Shown: positions 9,490 to 17,635 of the stretch, piece after piece
How the letters are laid out: each line of letters begins with the position of its first letter
How positions within the stretch are numbered: the first letter of the stretch is position 1
Source of the DNA: Candidatus Nanosalina sp. J07AB43
Lineage (GTDB): Archaea; Nanohalarchaeota; Nanosalinia; Nanosalinales; Nanosalinaceae
NCBI GenBank assembly: GCA_000220375.1
Contig: GL982576.1
Location: 697,591-742,615 of the forward strand
Length of the DNA stretch: 45,025 nt
Direction: 5' to 3'
Translations under genes and position numbers: made by a program
The notes under the pieces: model-generated
Database searches by the model: none
Seen by the model: the letters and a program-made list of their open reading frames with translations, nothing else
What the model was told of the DNA's origin: nothing

Positions 9490-10001
9490 ATGGTACTAGG
9501 CGGAGAAAGGGTATTACCCCTGTTATTGCTATTGTCTTGCTTCTGATGGTCACAGTTGGTGCTGTTGGAGTTGTCTACTCGCAGTTCCAGAGCCTTGTAG
9601 GAGATCCAACTGAACAGATTGACAATCAGAGAAGGAATCAGAATACTGATGTAACTATAGTAAGAGGGAGATCTAATGATACTTCAGATCCTGACAGCGG
9701 CCAGCTGATCCTAGAGGTGCAGAACACTGGATCAGTCACTAGAAATACGTCGGCTTTCAGGCTCATTACTGATGATCCTTCCATGGTTCCAGGTGATGGA
9801 GGGATGGTTGATGGTTCTCTATCCACAAACCCTGAGAATTCCACACTGCTCGATCCAAAGGAGACTATGGATTTCTACACAGGTATCCCGTTCCCGGGTC
9901 CGACAGACGGTGTGGTGGTTACATTGAACTTGAAGGGATCTGTCAAGACATTCAATATAAATTGCAGACCGTTAACTTCTAGTACGGCTTTCTGCCAGTA
10001 G
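9490..10001 (+). CDS. Type IV pilin, tandem copy 2 (start region probably frame broken)
   Basis: The pilin body (RRKG, ITPVIAIVLLLMVTVG ... TTAFCQ-like end TSSTAFCQ) is open to 10001 and closely similar to the preceding copy. In its own frame no ATG, GTG or TTG lies near the signal peptide; the nearest, 9396, is inside the previous gene. The ATG at 9490 is placed correctly relative to the TATA element but reads MVLGGERVLP in the wrong frame. Adding one base in GGCGGAGA would give MVLGGRKGITP, matching copy 1 (MNIGIDRKGITP). So the start is most likely broken by one indel, or uses a non-standard codon. Restored length is about 170 residues. Confidence 0.68.
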
Positions 10002-10032
10002 ATTCAGGATTCTCCCAAACTTATGCGCTGGC

Positions 10033-10041
10033 TTTATATTT
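10033..10041 (+). promoter_or_regulatory. Putative TATA element for the 10064 gene
   Basis: TTTATATTT is centred about 27 nt before ATG 10064, supporting a leaderless start at that codon rather than at GTG 10049. Confidence 0.5.
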
Positions 10042-10063
10042 TAGCCAAGTGACTTTATTTAGT

Positions 10064-10723
10064 ATGAGAAAGGCTCAGGTTGGAGCGATCACCGCTGTAC
10101 TCCTGACCGGTATTACTGTAGGTGTAGCTTCTGTCGTTTATGTCTGGGGTCAGCCAATCCTAGACAAGAGGGATGCAGGCGATCAGCTGGATGAGGTTGA
10201 AGGCCTTGTACTTGATATACAGAGTGAGGTTAACCGTGTTTCCCAGGCTGGAACAGGAGCCACGAGCAGTATACCAGTCCAGATTGAGTCAGATGAGTAT
10301 TCAGTCAATATTGTGGAGTTGAATGCCTCAAGTGATTATATTGATGTAGTGGTTGAGGGAGGAGAGTTTCCATATCCTGAAGGGAGCTGGACCTTGTTGA
10401 GCGGTGAAGGAATGAGAAATCTCTCTATTTCAGGAGGTGACTACGTGCTTGAGGGACAGGATTCTGGTTCTGTGATCCTAGCAAGACCTGAGTCAGGTAT
10501 TACAACTTACAGAATCGAGTTTAGAAACGTCTTTTCGGATGGAGATGAAGTTCCTCTTGAGAAAACTGATCTAATCTCAACAGGAAGCACTGTGACGGGC
10601 TCAGGAAGCATATACTTAGAGAATGCAGGCACACAGGTTAACAGAGGCAGTAGTGGCTTAACTGTCTCTTCCGGTCAAACCTTGGCCAGAGAGCTTTCAA
10701 AGATAGAGGCTGAGATGAGATGA
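10064..10723 (+). CDS. Pilin-like protein with class III signal peptide
   Basis: About 219 residues starting MRKAQVGAITAVLLTGITVG: a short basic leader, then a hydrophobic helix to about residue 32 (ending VVYVWG). A region of about 45 helical residues follows, then an all-beta, Ser/Gly-rich outer domain. The length and the QPILDKRDAGDQLDEVEGL stalk suggest a minor pilin rather than the main subunit. The next gene starts inside its stop codon (ATGA overlap). It probably begins the promoter unit that runs through the ATPase and platform genes. Confidence 0.75.
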   Translation: MRKAQVGAITAVLLTGITVGVASVVYVWGQPILDKRDAGDQLDEVEGLVLDIQSEVNRVSQAGTGATSSIPVQIESDEYSVNIVELNASSDYIDVVVEGGEFPYPEGSWTLLSGEGMRNLSISGGDYVLEGQDSGSVILARPESGITTYRIEFRNVFSDGDEVPLEKTDLISTGSTVTGSGSIYLENAGTQVNRGSSGLTVSSGQTLARELSKIEAEMR

Positions 10724-11133
10724 GTTCAGTTAGAAAAGGACAATACATGGCGATCGAAGCTGTACTGTCTCTCGGACTTAGTCTTATTGTAGCCGTCGCA
10801 GCTATAGGTGTTTTTAATAACTACAGAGGTAGTGTATTTGACGCTATTGGAGACCGAAACGTGGAAATTACTTCCTCCAGAGTTGTTTCAGCAATGTATA
10901 ACTTGGGCCATATGGGAGATGGAAGCTCGATAACTGTTGAGGTACCTCAGACCGGCTCCAGGACATATGATATAGCGGTTACAGCTGACAACTTGGAGAT
11001 CTCCTCAGGAAGTTCATCTTACACTTACTCTCTGGACAGCATAACGTGGACATCTAACATTGAGGGATCGGCTCAGGGAGACGAAATAGCTCTTGTTCGT
11101 GTAAACAATGGAGTAGAGGTGAGGTCTGACTGA
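10720..11133 (+). CDS. Small pilin-like protein
   Basis: 137 residues. MSSVRKG precedes QYMAIEAVLSLGLSLIVAVA, a class III signal peptide with the Q-x-x-x-E spacing of the archaeal QxSxExxxL group. One N-terminal helix (about 8-32) and a small Ser/Thr-rich beta domain follow. It overlaps the genes on both sides (4 nt upstream, 1 nt downstream with the ATPase), so it is translationally coupled to the assembly machinery. Probably a minor pilin or an archaellum FlaF/FlaG-like stator-type protein; the sequence does not decide. Confidence 0.75.
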   Translation: MSSVRKGQYMAIEAVLSLGLSLIVAVAAIGVFNNYRGSVFDAIGDRNVEITSSRVVSAMYNLGHMGDGSSITVEVPQTGSRTYDIAVTADNLEISSGSSSYTYSLDSITWTSNIEGSAQGDEIALVRVNNGVEVRSD

Positions 11134-12842
11134 TGTCTCCGCCTTTGAACAATTTGGTAGGAAAGATGCGTAAGATGAAGCATCCGGAGCTGTTTGAGGA
11201 CGAGGAAGAAGATCAGGAAGAGGATTTAGGTCCGGGTGTTGAGTTACCTACTCCCGGAGAGTTTACTGAAGAGGTGGTTGAGGAGGCGGAAGAGGAAGAA
11301 GATCTAACGGACGTTGATATATCTTATCCATTGGTCCCGGAAGATCCTGATGAAGGTGAGACTGTCTATGCATGGGCACATATCACTTGGAATGACGAGG
11401 AGGGAGAGCTTGTCTATAGGATAGTTGAGCCTGAGCTTGGTGAAGACATGAAGGAGACATACAGCAGAATCGTAGAGATCATGGAGAGAAGCTTTGATAT
11501 TAACTTCGATGAACTCGAAGCAGGTCAGGCAAAGGAGTACTTAGAGGACAAGATCGACATGATAGTTGATAAGTACAATATCAGTATTCCTGAGGAGAAG
11601 AGGGAGGTAATAAGGTATTATACTAAACGGGATTTTGCTGGCCTTGGTAAGCTTCAGCCTTTGATGAATGATACAGAGGTTGAGGATATTTCATGTGACG
11701 GATTAGGTGTTCCCATCTACGCGTATCATAGGAATCCTAGATTTGGATCCATCAAGACTAACCTAGAGTGGAATGATTCGGATCACCTTGACAGCTTTGT
11801 TATGAAGCTTGCTCAGCGATGTGGTAAGTCAATATCTGTCTCAAGCCCTCTGCTGGATGGTTCTCTACCTGATGGTTCTCGTGTACAGGCTACGTTAGCA
11901 ACAGATATTGCGAGACATGGATCCAACTTTACGATTAGAAGGTTTTCCGAGGATCCGTTGACACCTATCCATATGATGGACTACGAGACGGAAAACGCCA
12001 GAATGCTGGCGTATCTATGGATGATCGTGGAGCATGAGAAGTCCATGCTGGTCTCTGGAACCACAGGTGCCGGAAAAACATCACAGCTCAACTCAATGTC
12101 TCTATTTATCCGTCCGGAGAAGAAGATTGTTTCAATAGAGGATACACCTGAGTTGAGGTTGCCGCACGAACACTGGGTGCCGGAGGTTTCAAGATCAGGT
12201 TTTGGATCATCTGCAGGTGAAGGCGGAGAGGTTACTATGGACAATCTTCTCAAGGAGTCTTTGAGACAGCGACCTGAGTACATTATTGTTGGGGAGGTTA
12301 GAGGAGCCGAAGCATACATCCTTTTCCAGCAGATGGCCACAGGTCATACAGGTCTAAGTACCATCCACGCAGATTCCCTTGACATGCTTATGGACCGTTT
12401 AACCACTGAGCCCATCAATCTGTCACCTTCACTCATTGAGACCTTAGACCTTATCATGGTTATTGCACGTATCCGTAGAGGAGGTACTTACATCAGAAGG
12501 ATAATGGGTCTATACGAAATAAGAGGCTACGACAAGAGAAAAGGTATTGATGCTAATCAGGTTTTTGGCTGGAATCCGGATAACGATGAGTATGTTGTGA
12601 AGAATAATTCCATGATTCTGAAGGATATAGCTGATCAGGCGGGAAAGGAGTACAGCGAAATCAGGAAAGAGTTGAGAAACCGTCAACATGTCTTGAACTG
12701 GATGCAGGAGGAGCAAATAAAGAATTACAGGAAGGTGGGTGACATAATCTCACGTTACTACTCGGATCCGGAATCCATCTTGAAGAAGGTAGGGCAAACA
12801 TTTAATTCTGAACAGGCCGAAAAAGACACTGATGGATCTTGA
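11133..12842 (+). CDS. GspE/TadA/FlaI-type filament assembly ATPase
   Basis: A 569-residue cytoplasmic hexameric ATPase that powers pilus assembly. A very acidic N-terminal 100 residues precede the N2 domain. Walker A GTTGAGKT is at 309-316, the Asp box SIEDTPEL at 334-341, Walker B YIIVGEVRG at 383-391 and the His box GHTGLSTIHAD at 404-414; all catalytic residues are present. A C-terminal helical extension (about 500-569) follows. Start ATG 11133 shares its A with the upstream TGA. The next gene begins 11 nt before this one ends. Only one such ATPase lies in the locus, so there is no separate retraction ATPase. Confidence 0.93.
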   Translation: MSPPLNNLVGKMRKMKHPELFEDEEEDQEEDLGPGVELPTPGEFTEEVVEEAEEEEDLTDVDISYPLVPEDPDEGETVYAWAHITWNDEEGELVYRIVEPELGEDMKETYSRIVEIMERSFDINFDELEAGQAKEYLEDKIDMIVDKYNISIPEEKREVIRYYTKRDFAGLGKLQPLMNDTEVEDISCDGLGVPIYAYHRNPRFGSIKTNLEWNDSDHLDSFVMKLAQRCGKSISVSSPLLDGSLPDGSRVQATLATDIARHGSNFTIRRFSEDPLTPIHMMDYETENARMLAYLWMIVEHEKSMLVSGTTGAGKTSQLNSMSLFIRPEKKIVSIEDTPELRLPHEHWVPEVSRSGFGSSAGEGGEVTMDNLLKESLRQRPEYIIVGEVRGAEAYILFQQMATGHTGLSTIHADSLDMLMDRLTTEPINLSPSLIETLDLIMVIARIRRGGTYIRRIMGLYEIRGYDKRKGIDANQVFGWNPDNDEYVVKNNSMILKDIADQAGKEYSEIRKELRNRQHVLNWMQEEQIKNYRKVGDIISRYYSDPESILKKVGQTFNSEQAEKDTDGS

Positions 12843-13707
12843 GGACTACGCAGAATTCTGCTACGATCAGACCGGAAGCGTAGCTCTCAGAATAGTGCCG
12901 TACTTTCAAGACTACAAGATGCTGCTCACGCAGGCAAATATCGATATTTCCCTGCCGGAGTATCTATCTCTCGGAATCTTTACAACAGGACTGATTTCGG
13001 CCTTTGTATTCAGTATATTTGGCTTAATATTCTTTCTAAGTTCAGGTCTTACAGGCCTCTTAACGGCGTTTTTTATCACGTTATTTATCTCGATTATATC
13101 TGCGTCCTTGCTTTATTTCTATCCTAAGACATTGGTTAGCAGTAGGGCAACCGTGATACGTGATATGATGCCTTTTGCCACAATGTATCTCTCTACCCTT
13201 GCTGGTACAGGTAACTCTGTCTCTGAGATATTCACCAAGCTTGCCGACGTTGAAGAATATGACGAGGTTGCAACTGAGGCAGAAAAGATTTCTCGAGATA
13301 TCGAAACGTTAGGTATGGACGTCTCAGAGGCCCTTGAACGGGGCGCTGACCGAACCCCAAGCGAGGACCTTGAAGATCTGCTGAGAGGTCTTGAACACGT
13401 TATCACCACTGGAGGCTCTGTAAGAGAGTTCTTAAACCAGAGGTCTGATGCATTGATGGACGACTATCAGAGACGTATTGAGAAGTTTGCTGATCAGCTT
13501 GGGCTACTGGTTGAAATGTATATTACAGTTGTAATCGTTGGTTCAATTATATTTACAGCAATGAGTGCTATTATGAGCTCTTTTACGGGATTTGATCCTA
13601 CTATAATAGTGGCCATACAGGTTATACTTGTTTTTCTAGGCCTCCCAATCATTACAGGGATGTTTATCATCTTCATTAAAGGTATATCGCCAGGAGGTGT
13701 TATGTAG
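12832..13707 (+). CDS. GspF/TadB-TadC-type pilus platform membrane protein 1
   Basis: 291 residues with two N-terminal membrane segments (about 45-66 and 72-98), a cytoplasmic helical T2SSF domain with MPFATMYLSTLAGTGNSVSE and LEHVITTGGSVREFL, and two C-terminal segments (about 225-250 and 257-285). This is a single-domain GspF protein, about half the size of a typical FlaJ or haloarchaeal PilC, and pairs with the next gene as TadB/TadC do. It anchors the filament in the membrane and couples to the ATPase. Its start overlaps the ATPase gene by 11 nt. Confidence 0.88.
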   Translation: MDLEDYAEFCYDQTGSVALRIVPYFQDYKMLLTQANIDISLPEYLSLGIFTTGLISAFVFSIFGLIFFLSSGLTGLLTAFFITLFISIISASLLYFYPKTLVSSRATVIRDMMPFATMYLSTLAGTGNSVSEIFTKLADVEEYDEVATEAEKISRDIETLGMDVSEALERGADRTPSEDLEDLLRGLEHVITTGGSVREFLNQRSDALMDDYQRRIEKFADQLGLLVEMYITVVIVGSIIFTAMSAIMSSFTGFDPTIIVAIQVILVFLGLPIITGMFIIFIKGISPGGVM

Positions 13708-14751
13708 TGGTCAACTTCTTCAAGGAGGAGGATTATGAGCCAGGTTATTCGCTGAAAGATAAGATTGTATTTGGATCGGCTGGAGGCGCGGCTTTTGTAG
13801 CCATAATTGGGATAGTTATTTTACTGGTGGGGAGTCAGAGAATTGGAGGATTGGTTCTTCTATCTTCTATTCTTCTTGGTATTCTCCCATATGGAGTGTT
13901 TTCTTTCCTGAAGAACAGAAAAATCAGTAAGATTGAGAAGCAGTTTCCTGATTTCTTAAGTGATCTGGCAGAGTCTAAGAGAGGTGGTATGACCCTTTTG
14001 AAGGCATTTGAGTCAGCTAGAGAAAACGATTACGGTGAGCTCGATGCACAGATCGAGAGGATTTATCATGAGCTCAGTTGGGGTATCCCCTTTCCAGAGG
14101 TTATGCAAAGGTTCTCCAGAAGAATGAGCGACTCTGTCGTGATACAGGAGTCCGTATCAATTATTATTCAAAGCTTCAAATCCGGGGGCGATATTACAGG
14201 CACTATCTCTTCTGTAGCCGACGACTCTGCCAGGCTGAGAAAGGTAGTCAAAAACAAGAATGCACAGCTTCAACAGCAGCTCTTCATCATGTACGTTATT
14301 TTCTTTCTGTTTATAGGAATTACAATAGGGATCTACACGATGCTTGCACAGCTTCTAGGCCTTGGATCTACAGAGGATGGTGCGATCAGCGGTATAAGTG
14401 ACGTTATAGGAGGCAGTTCTGGAGGAGGCCCAACTAACTTCTGTAATGGAGATATTGCAGCTGCTCAGCCATTCTGTGTTACTTCAAAGATATTTGGCTT
14501 CGTTCCCGCAAACATTTCCAGTGGACAGGTATCGCTGTCTAGCGAGTACGCTGTCAATCACGCATATGGCAGAATGGCTTATTATAAGGCCTTACTCTTC
14601 GTGATGATGGTGGTTCAAGGTATACTAACCGCGCTTGTTGCTGGTCAGATCAAAGGAGGGCTCTCCAAGCGCAGGTATTAAACATGCAATAGTTATGCTT
14701 CCAATAGCATTTATTGCGTTCATCTCAATTGTAGGGAATGCGGGGATATAG
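13707..14751 (+). CDS. GspF/TadB-TadC-type pilus platform membrane protein 2 (frame broken near 14655)
   Basis: The second single-domain GspF protein, starting at GTG 13707 on the last base of the previous stop. It has membrane segments at about 28-48 and 52-70, a cytoplasmic T2SSF domain (FPDFLSDLAESKRGGMTLLKAF, IIIQSFKSGGDI), another segment at about 195-218, and a final pair. The frame stops at 14681 after GGLSKRRY, but the +1 frame carries a natural C terminus (EGSPSAGIKHAIVMLPIAF...ISIVGNAGI) ending in TAG at 14749-14751, directly abutting the next ATG. An extra G in AAAGGAGGG would explain the break. A large loop between the last segments (about 220-290, with three cysteines) is unusual for GspF and probably faces outward. 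Confidence 0.85.
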
Positions 14752-15615
14752 ATGAAATCTAAAGGACAAGTTACGATCGAGTATCTGCTCTCGACCTTGT
14801 TTGTAATCATAATGTTGTCCACTCTTCTATTACTGTCGGTTGACAGAGTCCCTGAGATAGATGAAGCCTCAAAGCCGGCAGAAGTTACCATGGAAGCTAG
14901 AAGAATCTCTTCCATGATGATTGCCTCTCCAGGCGGCCACTCATACGGCCTAGGAGGCTCCCAATGGGAGAAAAATAGTTCAACCCTTCAAAATATTGAT
15001 TCCGTAGGTTTTGCAACCGACTACCATGCTGTCGACAGGGATAAGGTTGAAAACCTCACATCTTACTCTCCTAGTGGGCTTAACTACTCGGTTTTCCGCA
15101 GCCTGACTAACATAGATAATCAGTACAGATTTCTGTTTACATACATGCCTGTAATACACACTCCTGAAAGATACCGGAGAAATAACCCTCCGGAAAATCC
15201 AAATATCACTGAGCCGCAATCATCAGATTATGATAGCTCCGGCAATACAGTAAGGTATGGTGACTTTACAATCGGAGGTGTAGAATACAATTTTATTGTT
15301 ACTTCTCACAACGATGTTTACGACACAGTATATAGGAACAGAAACAGCAATCGGAGATGGGACTTCAGGTCATCACCCAAGTTCGAGGTAGGCGAGGAAA
15401 TTAAACTTGACGGCAGAAACTTTACTCTAAGAACCATCCAGAATACAGAGAGAAAATCTGGCAGTTTTCTTATGGTTTCGCGCCAGTTCAAGGAGTTTGG
15501 ACCTTCGTTTGATGCAACATCATCTATACAGAAGCTGAACAGGTATGCAGCGCTCAACGAGACAGGCACAACCCTTCAACCTCTGAGGATCGAGGTGTTT
15601 GCATGGAGCAATTGA
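14752..15615 (+). CDS. Large pilin-like secreted protein, QxSxExxxL type
   Basis: 287 residues. MKSKG then QVTIEYLLSTLFVIIML is the class III signal peptide with the QxxxExxxL motif processed by EppA-type prepilin peptidases in other archaea. One helix (about 6-30) precedes a roughly 250-residue extracellular domain rich in Asn, Ser, Tyr and Arg, with several N-glycosylation sequons (NSS, NLT, NYS). It is much larger than a normal main pilin, so a minor or tip pilin is likely. It abuts the platform gene with no gap and overlaps the next gene by 13 nt. Confidence 0.78.
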   Translation: MKSKGQVTIEYLLSTLFVIIMLSTLLLLSVDRVPEIDEASKPAEVTMEARRISSMMIASPGGHSYGLGGSQWEKNSSTLQNIDSVGFATDYHAVDRDKVENLTSYSPSGLNYSVFRSLTNIDNQYRFLFTYMPVIHTPERYRRNNPPENPNITEPQSSDYDSSGNTVRYGDFTIGGVEYNFIVTSHNDVYDTVYRNRNSNRRWDFRSSPKFEVGEEIKLDGRNFTLRTIQNTERKSGSFLMVSRQFKEFGPSFDATSSIQKLNRYAALNETGTTLQPLRIEVFAWSN

Positions 15616-17330
15616 ATAGAAAAGGAATAGGCTATTCAATTGAGGCAATTCTTTCAGCTGTAATACTTTTCACTTTTGCCTTTGGAGCGGTAACTCCTCC
15701 TGAGACACAGGAGTTTTCACAGTTCCAGAACGAGATAGCTGCCAGAGATCTTACACATATGATCAAAAAGACAGGAGATTTGAATATTTTTCTCAGGAAC
15801 TCCAACACCGGCGGAGTCAGGTCGGAACTATCCTCTGTATCGTCAAAAAATCTCAAGGCGTCAGGCACAGTAAGCAACCTTCCTGTGGGTGAGACTCAGA
15901 TAGCCTTCCATACGATGCCTTCTGAAATACATGTAAACGGTACAGAGCCTGTGCAATCTGGCGATAGATGTGACGGTGACCTAACTTCTTTGGACGCCAG
16001 TTCGGAGGAACCTATTTTGAGGGCTGATGTTTCACAAAGTCTCGTTAACAGGCATACATCCTATCTGTATTTTGGTGACAATGATCCATTAAACCCCTCA
16101 GGTTATAATGGAAAGGAAGACTATGATACTGTTTGGGTTGATAATGGAACTAAGTGCGTTTTCTCTCCTTCTGAAGGGCCCTATGGGATTAATGACATAT
16201 TCCTGTGGGGTAACTCCTCAGATCCTAATTCCAGATACTATGAATTCAAGAATATTAACGCCTCAAAAGGACAGTTCACTGTGTACGAAGCTGACAACGC
16301 ATTTGACGTCAAAAAGATGATGAATAAAGATCTCAACGGCATAAACACAGACACTGTCGTCAATACTGTTAACTTCTCGTCACCTGATATATACGGATAT
16401 GATGTAATGGTTTTTCAGGAGAACGAAACTGTTCCTAGGTTTAATCCTTACGAAAGCTTGTTGAGTGATATGGCTTCAAACACGTCGATACTGCTTTTGA
16501 TGAATATGACTCAATCAGATGCACAAAACAGTTTCATCCGTGATCTGGGCTTCAAGTGGACGCCCATGGATTATAGCCCTGTGAGCAGTTACCGTGCGAC
16601 GTTTTCTACCTACGGGAACAGTGATAACATTGAAAGCTACTTTCTTGGTTTAGGAGGCGAGCCAAGAGATCTTTCCTTGAAGCCTGGAGGCCAGATAATA
16701 TCCAATCAAGGCTCCAGAGAAACATCTAGAGATGATATCCTCTACGCAAGAAATGTCAGGTATAGCTCCGGTGACCTGGACGGCGAGATCTCTCCCAGTT
16801 CTTCATGGTCTTCAACCTCTGGTCCAACATCCTGTACACATAATGAAGCAGATTTCTCCATCCCTGGTTCCTCATATTCATCTCAAAATGTGCCGGTGAA
16901 GAATATTGACGTTGAGGATGGGTGTGGGACCCGTGCTCTGAACATTGATTTTGATGATGACGGAGACTTTGAGACAGGGCCGGTATTAGAGGATGAAATT
17001 GTAGAAGTATTCGACAGAAGATACAGCCCTACCATTTCTGGTGCTAGCAGCGCTTCATTAGAGTTTGTAGGTAGTAAGAAAGTTGAGCTCATTAATCATA
17101 GAAAGGCTCTAGAGAATATCTCTGGCGCCAAGGCAGCTAGAATGGCTTATGAATCAGATTATGAAGAAGATGATCTCAAGATGGTGGCTTCTACCATCTA
17201 CTGGCTGCGTGATGATAATGTCAGGTTCAAGTCGACAGATCAAAAGTCATATACCGCGACAAAGATTGTTGGCGGAGTTGAGAACAAGATTTTCCTCCCT
17301 TACAGACTAGATTTGAGGTGGTCTAGGTGA
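15603..17330 (+). CDS. Very large pilin-like surface protein, candidate tip adhesin
   Basis: 575 residues with the leader MEQLNRKG and IGYSIEAILSAVILFTFAF, a class III signal peptide and single helix. The remaining 540 residues should be extracellular: cysteines in pairs (RCDGD, KCVF, SCTHN, GCGT), many Asn-x-Ser/Thr sequons, and an acidic NIDFDDDGDFETG stretch resembling a calcium-binding loop. The middle (about 210-370) has alternating beta/alpha character (DIYGYDVMVFQENE, TSILLLMNMTQSD). I know no family for it. Large pilin-like proteins that prime or cap type IV filaments often bind the target surface, so host attachment is a reasonable guess. Coupled to its neighbours by overlaps of 13 and 4 nt. 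Confidence 0.75.
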   Translation: MEQLNRKGIGYSIEAILSAVILFTFAFGAVTPPETQEFSQFQNEIAARDLTHMIKKTGDLNIFLRNSNTGGVRSELSSVSSKNLKASGTVSNLPVGETQIAFHTMPSEIHVNGTEPVQSGDRCDGDLTSLDASSEEPILRADVSQSLVNRHTSYLYFGDNDPLNPSGYNGKEDYDTVWVDNGTKCVFSPSEGPYGINDIFLWGNSSDPNSRYYEFKNINASKGQFTVYEADNAFDVKKMMNKDLNGINTDTVVNTVNFSSPDIYGYDVMVFQENETVPRFNPYESLLSDMASNTSILLLMNMTQSDAQNSFIRDLGFKWTPMDYSPVSSYRATFSTYGNSDNIESYFLGLGGEPRDLSLKPGGQIISNQGSRETSRDDILYARNVRYSSGDLDGEISPSSSWSSTSGPTSCTHNEADFSIPGSSYSSQNVPVKNIDVEDGCGTRALNIDFDDDGDFETGPVLEDEIVEVFDRRYSPTISGASSASLEFVGSKKVELINHRKALENISGAKAARMAYESDYEEDDLKMVASTIYWLRDDNVRFKSTDQKSYTATKIVGGVENKIFLPYRLDLRWSR

Positions 17331-17635
17331 AGGGCCAGCTTCTGTTGATATCTGCAGTACTTGTCAGTTTGATTATGCTGGCGGCAGGCTCGGCGGTCGA
17401 GAGCATGAGCGAGCAGGAGTATGATTTCATAGAGGAAGGGTATACTGCCGACATTATAGAGCAAGAGACTGAGTCGCTTGATAAAACTGTTCCAAAGAAC
17501 AGGGAAAATTATAGGAAGATGATAGGGTTTCTTACAGAGTATCAGCCCTCTGTCAGCTACGGCGACACAAATCAGTGTTACAACGTGACCTTACGCAGCG
17601 ATGACTCTGTGATTGATTTGAACTGTGTTGGATGA
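17327..17635 (+). CDS. Small pilin-like protein, last gene of pilus operon
   Basis: 102 residues from GTG 17327, overlapping the previous stop by 4 nt. MKG then QLLLISAVLVSLIMLAAGSA is a minimal class III leader and helix. An acidic helical stalk follows (EEGYTADIIEQETESL), with a short tail holding two cysteines (QCYNV and NCVG) that may pair. Probably a minor pilin. Its stop at 17633-17635 is directly followed by the stop of rfcL on the other strand. Confidence 0.7.
   Translation: MKGQLLLISAVLVSLIMLAAGSAVESMSEQEYDFIEEGYTADIIEQETESLDKTVPKNRENYRKMIGFLTEYQPSVSYGDTNQCYNVTLRSDDSVIDLNCVG

Larger units (their letters stand above)
8955..10001 (+). repeat. Tandem duplication of a pilin gene
   Basis: The segments from about 8955 to 9435 and from about 9505 to 10001 encode the same pilin, with near-identical signal peptide (RKGITPVIAIVLLLMVTVGA), LILEVQNTGSVTRNT and GPTDGVVVTLNLKGS blocks. 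Copy 2 carries a short insertion (GGMVDG) relative to copy 1. Third-base differences are scattered, so this is a duplicated gene rather than an assembly echo. Confidence 0.85.
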
